Below, one piece after another: positions 9,864 to 18,057 of a stretch of 64,000 nucleotides of DNA. Numbering within the stretch: the first letter of the stretch is position 1; each line of letters starts with the position of its first letter. Origin of the DNA: DATBGO01 sp963785765 (GTDB taxonomy: Bacteria; Actinomycetota; Actinomycetes; Streptosporangiales; Streptosporangiaceae); contig CAWAWM010000002.1 of the NCBI GenBank assembly GCA_963785765.1, forward strand, positions 496,001 to 560,000, given 5' to 3'. The notes under the pieces were generated by a model. That model worked only from the letters and a program-made list of their open reading frames with translations, was not told the origin of the DNA and did not search any database. The translations under genes were made by a program, and so were the position numbers.

Positions 9864-10740
9864 CGGACGTACCGGAGGTGATCTCTTCCAGGTTCTCCCG
9901 CACCAGGTCGAGGTCGTCGCGCTCTTTGACCACGGTGCCCAGGGTGTCCTCAGCGACCTGAGCGTCGAGACCGGTCTGGCCGAGGAAGTCGAGGGTGAGG
10001 GCCCAGTCGATGGTCTCGGCCACCCCCGGGGGCTTGCCCAGGTCGAGTTCGCGTAGCCGGTTGACCGCCGCGACCACCTTGCGGGCCAGCGCCTCGGCCA
10101 CCCCGGGCTCCCTGACCAGGACGATCTCCACCTCGCGCTCCGGTGGCGGATAGCCGATCCAGTGGTAGAGGCAGCGCCGCTTCAGGGCGTCGTGCAGCTC
10201 CCTGGTGCGGTTGGACGTCAGCACCACCATCGGCGGGCTCTCCGCCTTGATCGTGCCGATCTCCGGGATGCTGATCTGGAAATCCGAGAGCATTTCGAGC
10301 AAGAACGCTTCGAACTCGTCGTCGGCCCGGTCCACCTCGTCGATCAGCAGCACCGCCTGGTCCCCGGCCCGGACCGCCTCCAGCAGCGGCCGCTCGAGCA
10401 GGAACTTCGGGCCGAACAGCTTGTCGACCGCGTCGGTGTCGGCGATCTGATGCTCCGACAGCGCCCTGATGTGCAGCATCTGCCGGGCGTAGTCCCACTC
10501 GTAGAGGGCCTGATGGGTGTCGATGCCCTCGTAGCACTGCAGCCGGATCAGCTTGCGGCCGAAGACGGCTGCCAGCACCTTGGCCACCTCGGTCTTGCCG
10601 ACCCCGACCTCGCCCTCCAGCAGGATGGGGCGCTGCAGGGACAGCGAGACGAAGAGCGCGGTGGCCAGCCCGCGATCGGCCAGGTAACCGCCCTCGCGCA
10701 GGATCTCAGTGAGCTTACCGACGGTGTCAGGACAGTCCAT
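9856..10740 (-). CDS. coxD: CoxD-like MoxR-family AAA+ ATPase
   Basis: 294 residues. Walker A GEVGVGKT at 43-50, Walker B 'AVLLIDEVDRADDEFE', sensor 'VVLTSNRTRELHDALKRRCLYHWIGYP' and the C-terminal lid are all present. This is the MoxR AAA+ group whose CoxD member drives insertion of sulphur and copper into apo-CO dehydrogenase. It lies directly upstream of coxE and on the opposite strand to coxMSL, pointing towards it. Confidence 0.88.
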   Translation of the reverse strand: MDCPDTVGKLTEILREGGYLADRGLATALFVSLSLQRPILLEGEVGVGKTEVAKVLAAVFGRKLIRLQCYEGIDTHQALYEWDYARQMLHIRALSEHQIADTDAVDKLFGPKFLLERPLLEAVRAGDQAVLLIDEVDRADDEFEAFLLEMLSDFQISIPEIGTIKAESPPMVVLTSNRTRELHDALKRRCLYHWIGYPPPEREVEIVLVREPGVAEALARKVVAAVNRLRELDLGKPPGVAETIDWALTLDFLGQTGLDAQVAEDTLGTVVKERDDLDLVRENLEEITSGTSGG

Positions 10741-10773
10741 CCAGCGCTCTCCTCGCCGCCGGCATCCTCGATG

Positions 10774-11034
10774 TCAGCGATCCTCCGCTGGGCCGAGGAC
10801 CAGGTCCCTGATGCTGTCAGCGCCAGGGTCCAGCTTGCCTTCACGCTCCAGCTTGGCCCGCCACGCGGCGCGCAGGTCGCCGCCGTCGCCGGCCAGCCCA
10901 TCGAAGCCGACGTCAGCCATCCGCTGGCAGGACTTCTGGCTGCCGCCTGCCGCGTCGATGTCCGCGCTGCCTTGCCCCCGAGCGCTCCAGACCCCGCGGA
11001 GCACTTCAACGGCCTCGTCCGGCTGACGACTCAT
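10774..11034 (-). CDS. Small hypothetical protein upstream of coxD
   Basis: 86 residues, 33 bp before coxD on the same strand. The C-terminal half ('FDGLAGDGGDLRAAWRAKLEREGKLDPGADSIRDLVLG') looks like folded helical protein; the N-terminus is low in features. No family recognised. Other frames are also open here, so this is a weak call supported mainly by its operon-like position. Confidence 0.4.
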   Translation of the reverse strand: MSRQPDEAVEVLRGVWSARGQGSADIDAAGGSQKSCQRMADVGFDGLAGDGGDLRAAWRAKLEREGKLDPGADSIRDLVLGPAEDR

Positions 11035-11229
11035 TCCCAGCTACCTTTCCGGCCGGTGCTGCTGTCCTTACCGACTCTAAGTCCTGCTCTCCGGCCGCGA
11101 CGACGGCGGATTAAGGGATCTCTTATGAGGCTGGCGCGACCAGCGCCTGCCGGAGCGAGCACGCCTCCCCTGGCCCGGCGGCTGCGTGGCGTATCGTCAT
11201 CCCGGTCCCCGAAGCTGCGCTGGGAGCTG

Positions 11230-11826
11230 ATGATGCCGCCACACCTGTCGTCGGTAGCCGTCTATTGCGGGTCGAGCCCCGGCGCTGATCCCGGCTTCGC
11301 GGCCGCCGCCGGGTCGCTGGGCCGCCTGCTGGCGGCCAGCGAGATCGCACTGGTGTACGGCGGCGGACAGGTGGGGCTGATGGGGGTGCTCGCGGATGCC
11401 GCCCTGAGCCAGGGCGGCGAAGTGCACGGCGTGATCACGCGAGCACTGGAGGAAAAGGAGATCGCCCATCGGGGCCTGACCACGCTTCAGGTCGTGGAGA
11501 CCATGCACGAGCGCAAGGCAGCGATGGCCGATAAGTCTGACGGATTCATCATGCTGCCGGGCGGGTTCGGCACGCTGGACGAATTCTTCGAGGTGGTGAC
11601 CTGGACCCAGCTCGGAATCCATGCCAAGCCATGCGGAGTCCTCAACGTCAACGGCTACTTCGACCCGTTGCTCGTGCTGCTCGAGACCGCCACCAGGCAG
11701 CGGTTCCTGCTACCTGAGCACCGGGACCTGGTGGCGGCGGAGTCCGACGCCGCGGCGCTGATCGAGCGGCTCGGCTCCTGGACGGGCGGCACAGTCGACA
11801 AGTGGCTTGACCGGTCGCAGCGGTAA
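11230..11826 (+). CDS. LOG-family (TIGR00730) nucleotide 5'-monophosphate phosphoribohydrolase
   Basis: 198 residues with the family signature PGGFGTLDE at 110-118, and 'VYCGSSPGADPGF' and 'VYGGGQVGLMG' that shape the Rossmann-like pocket. Members split cytokinin riboside monophosphates or other NMPs into base and ribose 5-phosphate. The start at 11230 (or the adjacent ATG at 11233) follows GGGAG at 11222-11226. The frame is open further upstream, but that stretch has no family sequence. Stand-alone gene facing away from the cox cluster. Confidence 0.87.
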   Translation: MMPPHLSSVAVYCGSSPGADPGFAAAAGSLGRLLAASEIALVYGGGQVGLMGVLADAALSQGGEVHGVITRALEEKEIAHRGLTTLQVVETMHERKAAMADKSDGFIMLPGGFGTLDEFFEVVTWTQLGIHAKPCGVLNVNGYFDPLLVLLETATRQRFLLPEHRDLVAAESDAAALIERLGSWTGGTVDKWLDRSQR

Positions 11827-11867
11827 GACCGGCGCTCGCCTGGCGGTCCCTCTCACCGCCGCCACCC

Positions 11868-12155
11868 TCAGTCGTCCTCGGGCCGGTAAGGACCGCCGCG
11901 GCGATGCTGTACCCAGCGCTTATACCGTTTGATCGGATGGGCCAGACTGCGCATCTTGGCCACGTCCACGAATCCGGACGAACCCATCGGAATGCCCAGG
12001 ACTCGCTGCGGCTCCTCGGTCCTGCGGGCCCAGGGATCGGCCCGCCGCGGGACGCCCAGGACCCGGTTTCGTTCCTCCTGGTCACGGGGCACGGGATCCT
12101 CCTCGGTAGCCGGCCGCCCGCAACCAGCATGCGACCGACACTCCGGATCGGGCAA
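11868..12155 (-). CDS. Hypothetical protein, unknown function
   Basis: 95 residues, basic, with two similar blocks ('NRVLGVPRRADPWARRTEE' and 'QRVLGIPMGSSGFVDVAKM') and a tail rich in Arg, Lys and Tyr. The internal repetition of 'RVLG(V/I)P' makes chance translation less likely. It lies 15 bp after the STAS gene on the same strand. No family recognised. Confidence 0.45.
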   Translation of the reverse strand: MPDPECRSHAGCGRPATEEDPVPRDQEERNRVLGVPRRADPWARRTEEPQRVLGIPMGSSGFVDVAKMRSLAHPIKRYKRWVQHRRGGPYRPEDD

Positions 12156-12170
12156 GGGCGGACGGGACGG

Positions 12171-12485
12171 CTACAGGGTCCGCCCCCTGGCACCCAGTAA
12201 CTTGAGCACCTTCAGCGGCAGCCGCGCCGCACCCTCGACATGGAGCAGGCCGCCAGCCGCGGCCGCTACTTCGCCCGCATCGAGGATGGCCCGCGCGCCC
12301 TTGACATCGCAGAACACGGTCCCGCGCATATCCGCGATCACCAGTCGCGCGCCAGACCTTACGGCCGCCACCAGGCTGGCGCAGACCTGCTCGGCATTGG
12401 CGATGTCTATCTCAGGCGGCATTGCGACGACCACGTGGTCAGCCCGGCGGCTGGCCCGAACAGGGCGGCCGACAGTTACGCTCAA
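12171..12485 (-). CDS. STAS-domain protein (anti-sigma factor antagonist type), phosphorylation site altered
   Basis: 104 residues spanning one STAS domain: 'HVVVAMPPEIDIANAEQVCASLVAAVRSGARLVIADMRGTVFCDVKGARAILDA'. In classical SpoIIAA-like antagonists the loop after the strand reads D-S-(S/A)-G and the Ser is phosphorylated by the partner kinase; here it reads DVKG, with no Ser or Thr. The protein may therefore be constitutively active or sense by another route. No anti-sigma kinase gene lies next to it. Confidence 0.72.
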   Translation of the reverse strand: MSVTVGRPVRASRRADHVVVAMPPEIDIANAEQVCASLVAAVRSGARLVIADMRGTVFCDVKGARAILDAGEVAAAAGGLLHVEGAARLPLKVLKLLGARGRTL

Positions 12486-12713
12486 CGGTTCAAACCTCCG
12501 GGGTCTGGAGAGGCAGGACCACGTGTCAGGAGCGTCCTGGTCGCCAGTGACGTGCGACTACCGCGGATCGCGCCCCCAATTATGCATCACCAACACCGCA
12601 TGCAGGTGATGTCTGCGCTACGTAGTGTGTCCGTGTGGTCTGGCTCGACGCGCCCGCGAAATGTGCGACCTCTGCGCCAGAGCGAGCGCTGGGTAACGGG
12701 CCCAGCGGGGCGG

Positions 12714-13025
12714 CTACCGGGCCGGACGCCCAGCGGAAATGACAATGCCTCGCTCATCGAAGCTGATGGTGTGGAAGGCATAGTGCACGTTGCCGTTCTC
12801 CTCGCGGTTCCTGAACAGGTCGATACCGCCGACCTGAGCTCCGCTCGTGGCCATCAGCCGCAGTGCCTCATGGGCCGCGTGCAGGAGCTGGTCGTCGTGC
12901 TCGTCGGTTTCGCTCCAGGCCGCCATCATCGGGCCATATCCCGCGACCGTGATGACAGCCGTCCAGGTACGGCGCGCGCCGCGAGCGGCCATTTCCGCAG
13001 TCCCTTCGCCTACCGGCGCAGCCAT
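12714..13025 (-). CDS. Hypothetical protein
   Basis: 103 residues, with alternating strand and helix segments ('RTWTAVITVAGYGPMMAAW', 'LLHAAHEALRLMATSGAQVGGIDLF', 'VHYAFHTISFDERGIVISAG'). Codon use looks like real coding and the product is compact and soluble. It follows the phosphotransferase gene by 31 bp on the same strand. Family not recognised. Confidence 0.5.
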   Translation of the reverse strand: MAAPVGEGTAEMAARGARRTWTAVITVAGYGPMMAAWSETDEHDDQLLHAAHEALRLMATSGAQVGGIDLFRNREENGNVHYAFHTISFDERGIVISAGRPAR

Positions 13026-13056
13026 TCCGGGCAGAATGACCCGGAGTGGGCCCGGT

Positions 13057-14088
13057 TCAGGCTGTCACCGCGCGTCTGAGCCCGGCGAGGCTTTCCCGCA
13101 AGAGCGCGGCCCGGCCATCCTCGGCAGCGTATTCCGCCAGCGAGGCGGCCAGCGATACCGCGGCCGTCCGGGCCGCCAGCTCCCGCGCCGCGCCGACCCG
13201 CCTGCCAAAAGCGGACAACAGGTCCGCCCGGGCCCTCCCGGCGAAGCCGAAGTAAGCGATCGACAAGTCCACCGCCGGGTCGGCGAGGCAAAGGTCGCCC
13301 CAGTCGATGATGCCCGTCGCGGAACCGTCACGATCAACCAGCAGATGGCGCACGTGCAGGTCGCCGTGGCAGACCACGACAGGCCCGGATAGCTGATCTC
13401 CGCCGGGAACCGTCCGGCCGGGCTGCGCCGCGCCAGCGTCCCGCCCTGCGGGCCCCGGTGCGGGCCCCGGTCCGGCCGCTGCGCGTTCAGCCTGGTCAAG
13501 CAGGGCGCTGACGTCGCTGTCGCCTGGCCAGATCCTGCGGTGCACGAGACGGTCCAGGACTTCGCGGGCCCGCAGCGCCCGGACTGGCGGGCTGGCCCGC
13601 TGCATCGGATCTACCGGCAAGTCGGCGGCGCCCGCCGTAATGACATGGCCAGGATCGTGAAGCACCCGCAGGAAATGGCCGACTGAGGCCGCTACCCCGG
13701 CGCGACGCGAGTCCGGCAGCCCCGAATCGGCCAGCTCTCTTCCGGGCAGCAGCCTGGTCCCGAAGAACGGCCACGGATAGCGCGCCGACGGCTGGCCGAT
13801 GAACCGCGGATCCGGAATCGGCAGCGGCAAGCTGGCGGCGAGCCGCGGAAGTACGGTGATCTCGCGCTGCACGCCAGGCACCGCGACCGCCCGCCTGGGA
13901 AACCTGAACAGCCACCGGCGATCCACTTGGAAGGCTATGTTGTCCCAGCCCGTCGCCAGGACCGTCACCTGCTGAGTGCCCACATCCGGAAACTGCTCGC
14001 GGATCAGGCCAGCGGCGAACTCGGGGCTGACGTCTACCTCTGCTGTCCACTGCGGTGCGGCGGAGGCCGGAGTGTGCCCGTTAGCCAC
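13057..14088 (-). CDS. Aminoglycoside phosphotransferase (APH)-family kinase
   Basis: 343 residues. The kinase-like core has the catalytic loop 'CHGDLHVRHLL' (Brenner motif from H241) and the metal-binding 'IDWGD' at 261-265. The Asn usually found seven residues after the HGD His is H248 here, a variation I recall in other actinobacterial members. The N-lobe reads 'VTVLATGWDNIAFQVDRRWLFRFPRR'. The substrate cannot be read from sequence; most chromosomal members phosphorylate small molecules rather than confer drug resistance. Confidence 0.8.
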   Translation of the reverse strand: MANGHTPASAAPQWTAEVDVSPEFAAGLIREQFPDVGTQQVTVLATGWDNIAFQVDRRWLFRFPRRAVAVPGVQREITVLPRLAASLPLPIPDPRFIGQPSARYPWPFFGTRLLPGRELADSGLPDSRRAGVAASVGHFLRVLHDPGHVITAGAADLPVDPMQRASPPVRALRAREVLDRLVHRRIWPGDSDVSALLDQAERAAAGPGPAPGPAGRDAGAAQPGRTVPGGDQLSGPVVVCHGDLHVRHLLVDRDGSATGIIDWGDLCLADPAVDLSIAYFGFAGRARADLLSAFGRRVGAARELAARTAAVSLAASLAEYAAEDGRAALLRESLAGLRRAVTA

Positions 14089-14144
14089 GCACCGGAATGT
14101 TAGCAGTGCCGAGCCTGGTCAGGACCTCGGCGGCCTAAGGCGTC

Positions 14145-14159
14145 TTATGTGGGTTGATC
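14145..14159. repeat. Terminal inverted repeat of the insertion sequence, low-coordinate end
   Basis: TTATGTGGGTTGATC, the exact reverse complement of 15112-15126. It lies at the 3' side of the transposase gene. Confidence 0.85.
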
Positions 14160-15025
14160 TATTGGGCGGCCAGGCACACTCGCATGATGGTGTGGGCGGC
14201 GATGATCGCGGCGGTGCGGGTGAGCAGGCCCCAGAAGGTGTGCGCGCCGTGGCGGGCGAGTTCCATCTGGTCGGTGATTTCTTTGAAGGTGGTCTCGATC
14301 CGGTTGCGCCATTCGGTGATGATCTTCCGCAGGATCGGTGGCATGTGGTGGCGGTTTCCCTTGGCCGGCGGCAGGAGCACGGCGGTGCCGCGTTCTGCCT
14401 GGGCGGCGGTGAAGGCCTTGCCGCTGAACCCTTTGTCCAGCAGGAGGTCTCGTGGCGGCGGCCCGGTTTCCAGCAGGTCACCGGCGACGTCGCGCTCGTT
14501 GATGGCGGCGGGCACGATGCTCCAGGCGCGGATGATGCGGCTGCCCAGGTCGGTCCGGATGGCCAGCCGGAAGCCGTAGAACCATTCGGCGTGCGCGGCG
14601 TCGCGGCCGAACCGGGCGTGCAGCCCGTCCGGGCCGGTCCAGGAGTCGGGGCCGCGGACTCTGGAGGTGTGCTTGACCGGCAGCGCGCTGGTGTCGATCT
14701 GCTGGCAGTCATCGGCCGGGACCTGCGCGGCGAGGTGGCAGCGCAGCTGCTCGAACGCGCCCCGCAGCCAGCGGATGCGGCGGTTGGCCTCGCTTTGGTG
14801 CGGCAGGCGGGGGAACAGGTGCGCCCAGTCGCGCGCGACCTCGGCCAGGAACCCGGCCTCGCTGCGGCGTCCCAGCAGGTGGCGGATCTGCGCGATGCTC
14901 AGCAGTTCGGCGTCGCTGCAGGCAGGCGCGGGGCCCGGGCGGGGCGGAATCGCGATGATCCGGGCACTGATCAGGTCGTCGATCAGCGCGTAGACGTAGA
15001 CGAACAAGTCTTCGGTGGGCAACAT
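14159..15025 (-). CDS. IS982-like family transposase
   Basis: 288 residues, intact. The plan fits IS982-type DDE transposases: an N-terminal helical part ('LFVYVYALIDDL ... CSDAELLSIAQIRHLLG'), first acidic residue in 'QIDTSALPV', then 'HAEWFYGFRLAIRTD', second acidic in 'LLLDKGFSGKAF', and the third in 'RNRIETTFKEITDQM'. The gene fills the element between its inverted ends. Family assignment is from pattern, not a search. Confidence 0.8.
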   Translation of the reverse strand: MLPTEDLFVYVYALIDDLISARIIAIPPRPGPAPACSDAELLSIAQIRHLLGRRSEAGFLAEVARDWAHLFPRLPHQSEANRRIRWLRGAFEQLRCHLAAQVPADDCQQIDTSALPVKHTSRVRGPDSWTGPDGLHARFGRDAAHAEWFYGFRLAIRTDLGSRIIRAWSIVPAAINERDVAGDLLETGPPPRDLLLDKGFSGKAFTAAQAERGTAVLLPPAKGNRHHMPPILRKIITEWRNRIETTFKEITDQMELARHGAHTFWGLLTRTAAIIAAHTIMRVCLAAQ

Positions 15026-15111
15026 GGGGGGCGGCCTCTGCGGTTTGCAACGGTCTTCGACAACCGCATGTCTGCCGCAGAGGCCCTCTCATGATCAACG
15101 CGACGCGCCGT

Positions 15112-15126
15112 GATCAACCCACATAA
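15112..15126. repeat. Terminal inverted repeat of the insertion sequence, high-coordinate end
   Basis: GATCAACCCACATAA, the exact reverse complement of 14145-14159, upstream of the transposase start. Confidence 0.85.
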
Positions 15127-15131
15127 CTCGC

Positions 15132-15710
15132 CTAAGGCGACTTCCTGTCTACCGAGTCCTCGGCGCTGTGCTGGTGGCTCCGGACCAGTGCCGTGACCTC
15201 TCGCGTGAAACCGATCGAAGGCCCGCCGATCAGTTCCCATGCGCGGGCAATCCCGATCAGGAAGCAGACGATCACCAACACCGCGATCGTGTTCACCGCG
15301 CCGGAATCGCCCGGCTGGGTGATCACGTCTATCCCCTCGATCAGCTGGATCACGAACGTGGCTGCCAGGCCGATCAGGAGCACCGCATGACGCAATGTCT
15401 CCCACCGCCCCTGACGCAGGCGGATCAGCGATAGCAGCGCCGCCGCGACGTACGTGAGCCCGCCTACCGCCACGACCGCCGCGGCCGGTCCGATCTTATG
15501 CCCGGGGATCAGCGCAAACAGCGACACCGCCAGCGCGTTGGTGAACGCCGTCAGCGCCGCCGACGCACGGAGGCGGTACGGCTGCATTTCCGCTTTCGAC
15601 CGGGCTACCCGCTCGGACGCCACCGAGATAGCCACGAACAGCAGCCCGATCAGCGCGCCGGCCGCGCTCCCACTCGCCACGAAGAAGTCGCGGATGCTTT
15701 CAGGTACCAC
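15132..15710 (-). CDS. Multi-span membrane protein, unknown function
   Basis: 192 residues with four to five hydrophobic helices (about 10-30, 50-70, 75-95, 105-125 and 140-158) and a charged C-terminal tail. No family recognised; the start 'MVPESIRDFFVASGSAAGALIGLLFVAISVASERV' resembles small actinobacterial integral membrane proteins of unknown role. Its stop codon (15132-15134) lies inside the 10-bp direct repeat flanking the insertion sequence, so the insertion hit the very end of the gene and left the product whole or nearly so. Confidence 0.65.
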   Translation of the reverse strand: MVPESIRDFFVASGSAAGALIGLLFVAISVASERVARSKAEMQPYRLRASAALTAFTNALAVSLFALIPGHKIGPAAAVVAVGGLTYVAAALLSLIRLRQGRWETLRHAVLLIGLAATFVIQLIEGIDVITQPGDSGAVNTIAVLVIVCFLIGIARAWELIGGPSIGFTREVTALVRSHQHSAEDSVDRKSP

Positions 15711-15815
15711 CTGATGATCCTCGCAGCCGCAGTCTGCGGCGCAGCAGAGGAGGGGGCCGCGGCGGCGGTCTGGAGAACTCAGGTAACGTGACGGTCACGC
15801 AATGCTGCCCGTCCA

Positions 15816-16079
15816 TCAATGCCATCGATTCGTGACCATCACGTCATATAGGTCAGATCTACCCCAACCTGGCCGTTGACGAGGAACGTGGCTGGCGACG
15901 AGCTCGTCGTTCGACAGGTGAGTGTCAGTCAGCTTCAGCTGAGCGGGTCGCAGGCGTAGGGCGGCCCAGGTAGCCCCTTTGATAGGCCACTCCATGGTCG
16001 AGATCGTCTGGGGGCCGGCGATGCCGTCGACCGCGATACCCCAGTAGGCCTGGGTCTTCTTGACCGCACTCTGGGTCAA
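15816..16079 (-). pseudogene. Fragment resembling a peptidoglycan-binding domain
   Basis: The N-terminal ~30 residues, 'SAVKKTQAYWGIAVDGIAGPQTISTMEW', match the middle of a PG_binding_1 repeat ('AVKKFQ...DGIAGPQT'). What precedes it in this frame is interrupted by stops, and what follows (to residue 87) has no recognisable domain. I read it as a remnant of a cell-wall hydrolase or similar protein. The stretch 15711-16301 otherwise holds no gene I can support. Confidence 0.4.
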
Positions 16080-16301
16080 AGGCCATCAGCGAGTACCACA
16101 ACAGCACTGGCATGTCCCGGCTGCCTGCAGGTGGCCCCTGGTGTTTCTCGGTGCCGTCCGGCCCGCGAATGATGTGAGTATCAGGCGTCCCCGGGCAGGG
16201 CTGGCAGCACAGTCCCGGGCGATCGCCTGCTGCGCCTGGGCGAGGGTGACCGGCCAGCGCACACAGCCCTATTCAGCGCGACCGGCCGCTCGCCGCTGTT
16301 T

Positions 16302-16754
16302 ATGCTCTCGGACGTGACCGTTCAGCGGATGGACAACGTCGCCATCGTCGTCGAAGACCTGGATGCCGCCGTCGCGTTCTTCACCGAGCTCGGCATGGAG
16401 CTGGACGGCAAGGGGCAAATCGAAGGCCTTTGGGCGGACCGTACCGTCGGACTCGACGGCGTCCGGAGCGACATCGCGATGATGCGGACCCCGGACGGCC
16501 ACGGCAAGCTGGAGCTGACGAAGTACCACGCCCCCGCGGCGGTCGGCGCCGAGCCGGAGAACCCGTCGCCCAACACGCTGGGCCTGCATCGTGTCATGTT
16601 CGCCGTCGACGACATCGACGACACCGTCGCCCGCCTGCGCGCCCACGGCGCCGAACTCCTCGGCGAGGTGGCGCAGTACGAAAGCATCTTCCGGCTCTGC
16701 CACCTCCGCGGCCCCGCGGGCATCATCGTCGCCCTGGCCGAACAGATCAGCTGA
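16302..16754 (+). CDS. Glyoxalase/bleomycin-resistance (VOC superfamily) protein
   Basis: 150 residues with two beta-alpha-beta-beta-beta units: 'MDNVAIVVEDLDAAVAFFTELGMEL' and 'GLHRVMFAVDDIDDTVARLRAHGAELLGEV', ending 'CHLRGPAGIIVALAEQIS'. Metal-binding positions typical of the fold are plausible (H/E at strand ends). Substrate unknown. The start could also be the GTG at 16314. It sits just outside the outermost tRNA-derived repeat, so it is probably host sequence. Confidence 0.8.
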   Translation: MLSDVTVQRMDNVAIVVEDLDAAVAFFTELGMELDGKGQIEGLWADRTVGLDGVRSDIAMMRTPDGHGKLELTKYHAPAAVGAEPENPSPNTLGLHRVMFAVDDIDDTVARLRAHGAELLGEVAQYESIFRLCHLRGPAGIIVALAEQIS

Positions 16755-16909
16755 CGCGAGCGCATCCGGCCGGTCGCGAGCACCCTCACGACACGATGAC
16801 GACGCGGCATCGCGCGGAGCTGGCGCCGTTCGCCGTCGACCTGGCGCGAGGCGGCCCCGCTGATCACCGCTCGCCTCGGCCAGCCGGTGGCCGCTAGGGC
16901 TTTGACCTG

Positions 16910-16940
16910 GGTGGGCCTGGGAAGTCTTGAACTTCCGATC
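16910..16940. repeat. Diverged third copy of the tRNA-Ile 3' end (old attachment site)
   Basis: 31 bp matching the 3' end of the tRNA-Ile gene (22171-22201) with two mismatches. It lies 0.96 kb beyond the perfect copy at 17872, which suggests an earlier, now eroded integration at the same tRNA. Confidence 0.7.
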
Positions 16941-17017
16941 CGTAAGTAGCCGCATATCTGCCGCCGCATGCCGACAAGGGTGGGCAGCGTCGATGATCTA
17001 TCGGCTACGGTCGGCGT

Positions 17018-17365
17018 ATGCCTAACACGAAGCTCCTGGCGGCCGGCAATCAGATGACAGTTGACGAGGACGAGTCAGAACTGGCCGAGCTGGACGTGTC
17101 TGCCTATCGCACCATCCGGCTATCGGTCGACAATTGGGTGAACAGCCCGGCGCCGGTGGTCATCGGTGTTTCGCACGTTGACCAGCCGAACACGGTCAAC
17201 GCCAACTTCATCACGGCTCTTGACTCGTTCACCGTCCCGCCGGGCGGATCGGTTAGCAGGGTGTACGAGGTGCCTGGTGCGGTGGTGGCGTTCCTGGCCA
17301 GCCCGGAACACCCGCCGCTCGCTGGCATTGAGATCGACTTCACGGTCTACGGCCGGGCCGACTGA
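17018..17365 (+). CDS. Hypothetical protein, beta-rich
   Basis: 115 residues, almost all predicted strand ('YRTIRLSVDNWVNSPAPVVIGVSHVD', 'SFTVPPGGSVSRVYEVPGAVVAFLAS', 'GIEIDFTVYGRAD'), with no signal peptide or membrane helix. Family unknown. It lies between the diverged and the perfect tRNA-Ile repeats and inside a pair of 13-bp inverted repeats (16940-16952 and 17390-17402), so it may be element cargo. Confidence 0.6.
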   Translation: MPNTKLLAAGNQMTVDEDESELAELDVSAYRTIRLSVDNWVNSPAPVVIGVSHVDQPNTVNANFITALDSFTVPPGGSVSRVYEVPGAVVAFLASPEHPPLAGIEIDFTVYGRAD

Positions 17366-17431
17366 GGCAGTGCGTCACCGCAGTAACCTCGGCTACTTAC
17401 GGCGGGCGGCCTGGTGGATCACAATGTGGAT

Positions 17432-17779
17432 ATGCCCGAGCTTGACCCTGCAGCGGTCATCGAAGCGGTGACTCGCGACCCCCGGCTGCGGGCCTTTACC
17501 AGCCACGGCAGGATCGAGACCCTGCCGACCCGGCAGGCGCGGCGGCACCTGCTGCTGGACAAAATCGCACAGGCCTTCGAGCCGGGCGTGCGCTACTCAG
17601 AGCGCCGGGTCAGCCTGTTCCTCGGTGCCCTGCACACCGACTATGCGGCGCTGCGCCGCTATCTCGTCGACGAAGAGTTCCTGTCCCGCTCGGATGGCCA
17701 GTACTGGCGCAGCGGCGGTACTGTGCTCCCGTCCCCGCCGGATGAGCCCCGGGCTCAAGCACTCCCCACCGGGCCGTGA
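17432..17779 (+). CDS. DUF2087-family protein
   Basis: 115 residues from the ATG at 17432 (an in-frame start at 17414 adds six). The domain pattern is clear: 'RRHLLLDKIAQAFEPGVRYSERRVSLFLGALHTDYAALRRYLVDEEFLSRSDGQYWRSGG' matches DUF2087 ('Y.E..VN..L...D...LRR.LVD.G.L.R....YWR'). Such domains often occur with ArsR/MarR-like regulators and may bind nucleic acid; the function is not established. It lies in the 0.96-kb older segment of the integration site. Confidence 0.75.
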   Translation: MPELDPAAVIEAVTRDPRLRAFTSHGRIETLPTRQARRHLLLDKIAQAFEPGVRYSERRVSLFLGALHTDYAALRRYLVDEEFLSRSDGQYWRSGGTVLPSPPDEPRAQALPTGP

Positions 17780-17871
17780 TGGCAGGTCCGAGGGGCCGCC
17801 ACGACGCTGGCCTCAACATGAGGGAGTGACGGTCTGAAAGCCGGGATCCGGCCCCCTAGCTGGGGCATCGT

Positions 17872-17918
17872 GGTGGGCCTGGGAAGACTTGAACTTCCGA
17901 CCTCTTCCTTATCAGGGA
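17872..17918. repeat. attL-like 47-bp perfect copy of the tRNA-Ile 3' end
   Basis: Identical over 47 bp to 22171-22217, which is the 3' part of the tRNA-Ile gene from just past its end through the anticodon arm. Such a duplicate marks the far end of an element integrated by a tyrosine recombinase. The two copies bound a 4.3-kb insertion. Confidence 0.88.
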
Positions 17919-18057
17919 TCTTTCAGTGACCCGCGCCACCTGCTGCAAGCCAGATCGGCGGGCCTGTCGGCCTGTCCGCGAGTGACCGTGACGGTCCCTG
18001 ACTGACCATCTGATCGGGCACGTAACGGGCACGGCCGTCAGATTCGTAGCAAGATCA

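Larger units (their letters stand above)
14143..15129 (-). mobile_element. IS982-like insertion sequence
   Basis: About 0.99 kb with one transposase gene and perfect 15-bp inverted ends (14145-14159 and 15112-15126). A perfect 10-bp direct repeat, GCCTAAGGCG, sits just outside (14133-14142 and 15130-15139) and is the likely target duplication. Because that 10-mer is nearly palindromic, it could also be read as an extension of the inverted ends, so the exact boundary is uncertain by about 12 bp at each side. The near-perfect ends and intact gene suggest recent insertion. Confidence 0.8.

Noticed and set aside
16060..16317. 85-residue plus-strand frame before the glyoxalase-like gene
   Set aside because: Arg/Ala-rich, no start signal, no structure; likely noise in a degraded intergenic stretch.
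17872..17918. Second tRNA-Ile gene
   Set aside because: Only the 3' part through the anticodon arm is present; the D-arm and 5' acceptor strand are missing, so it is an att copy.
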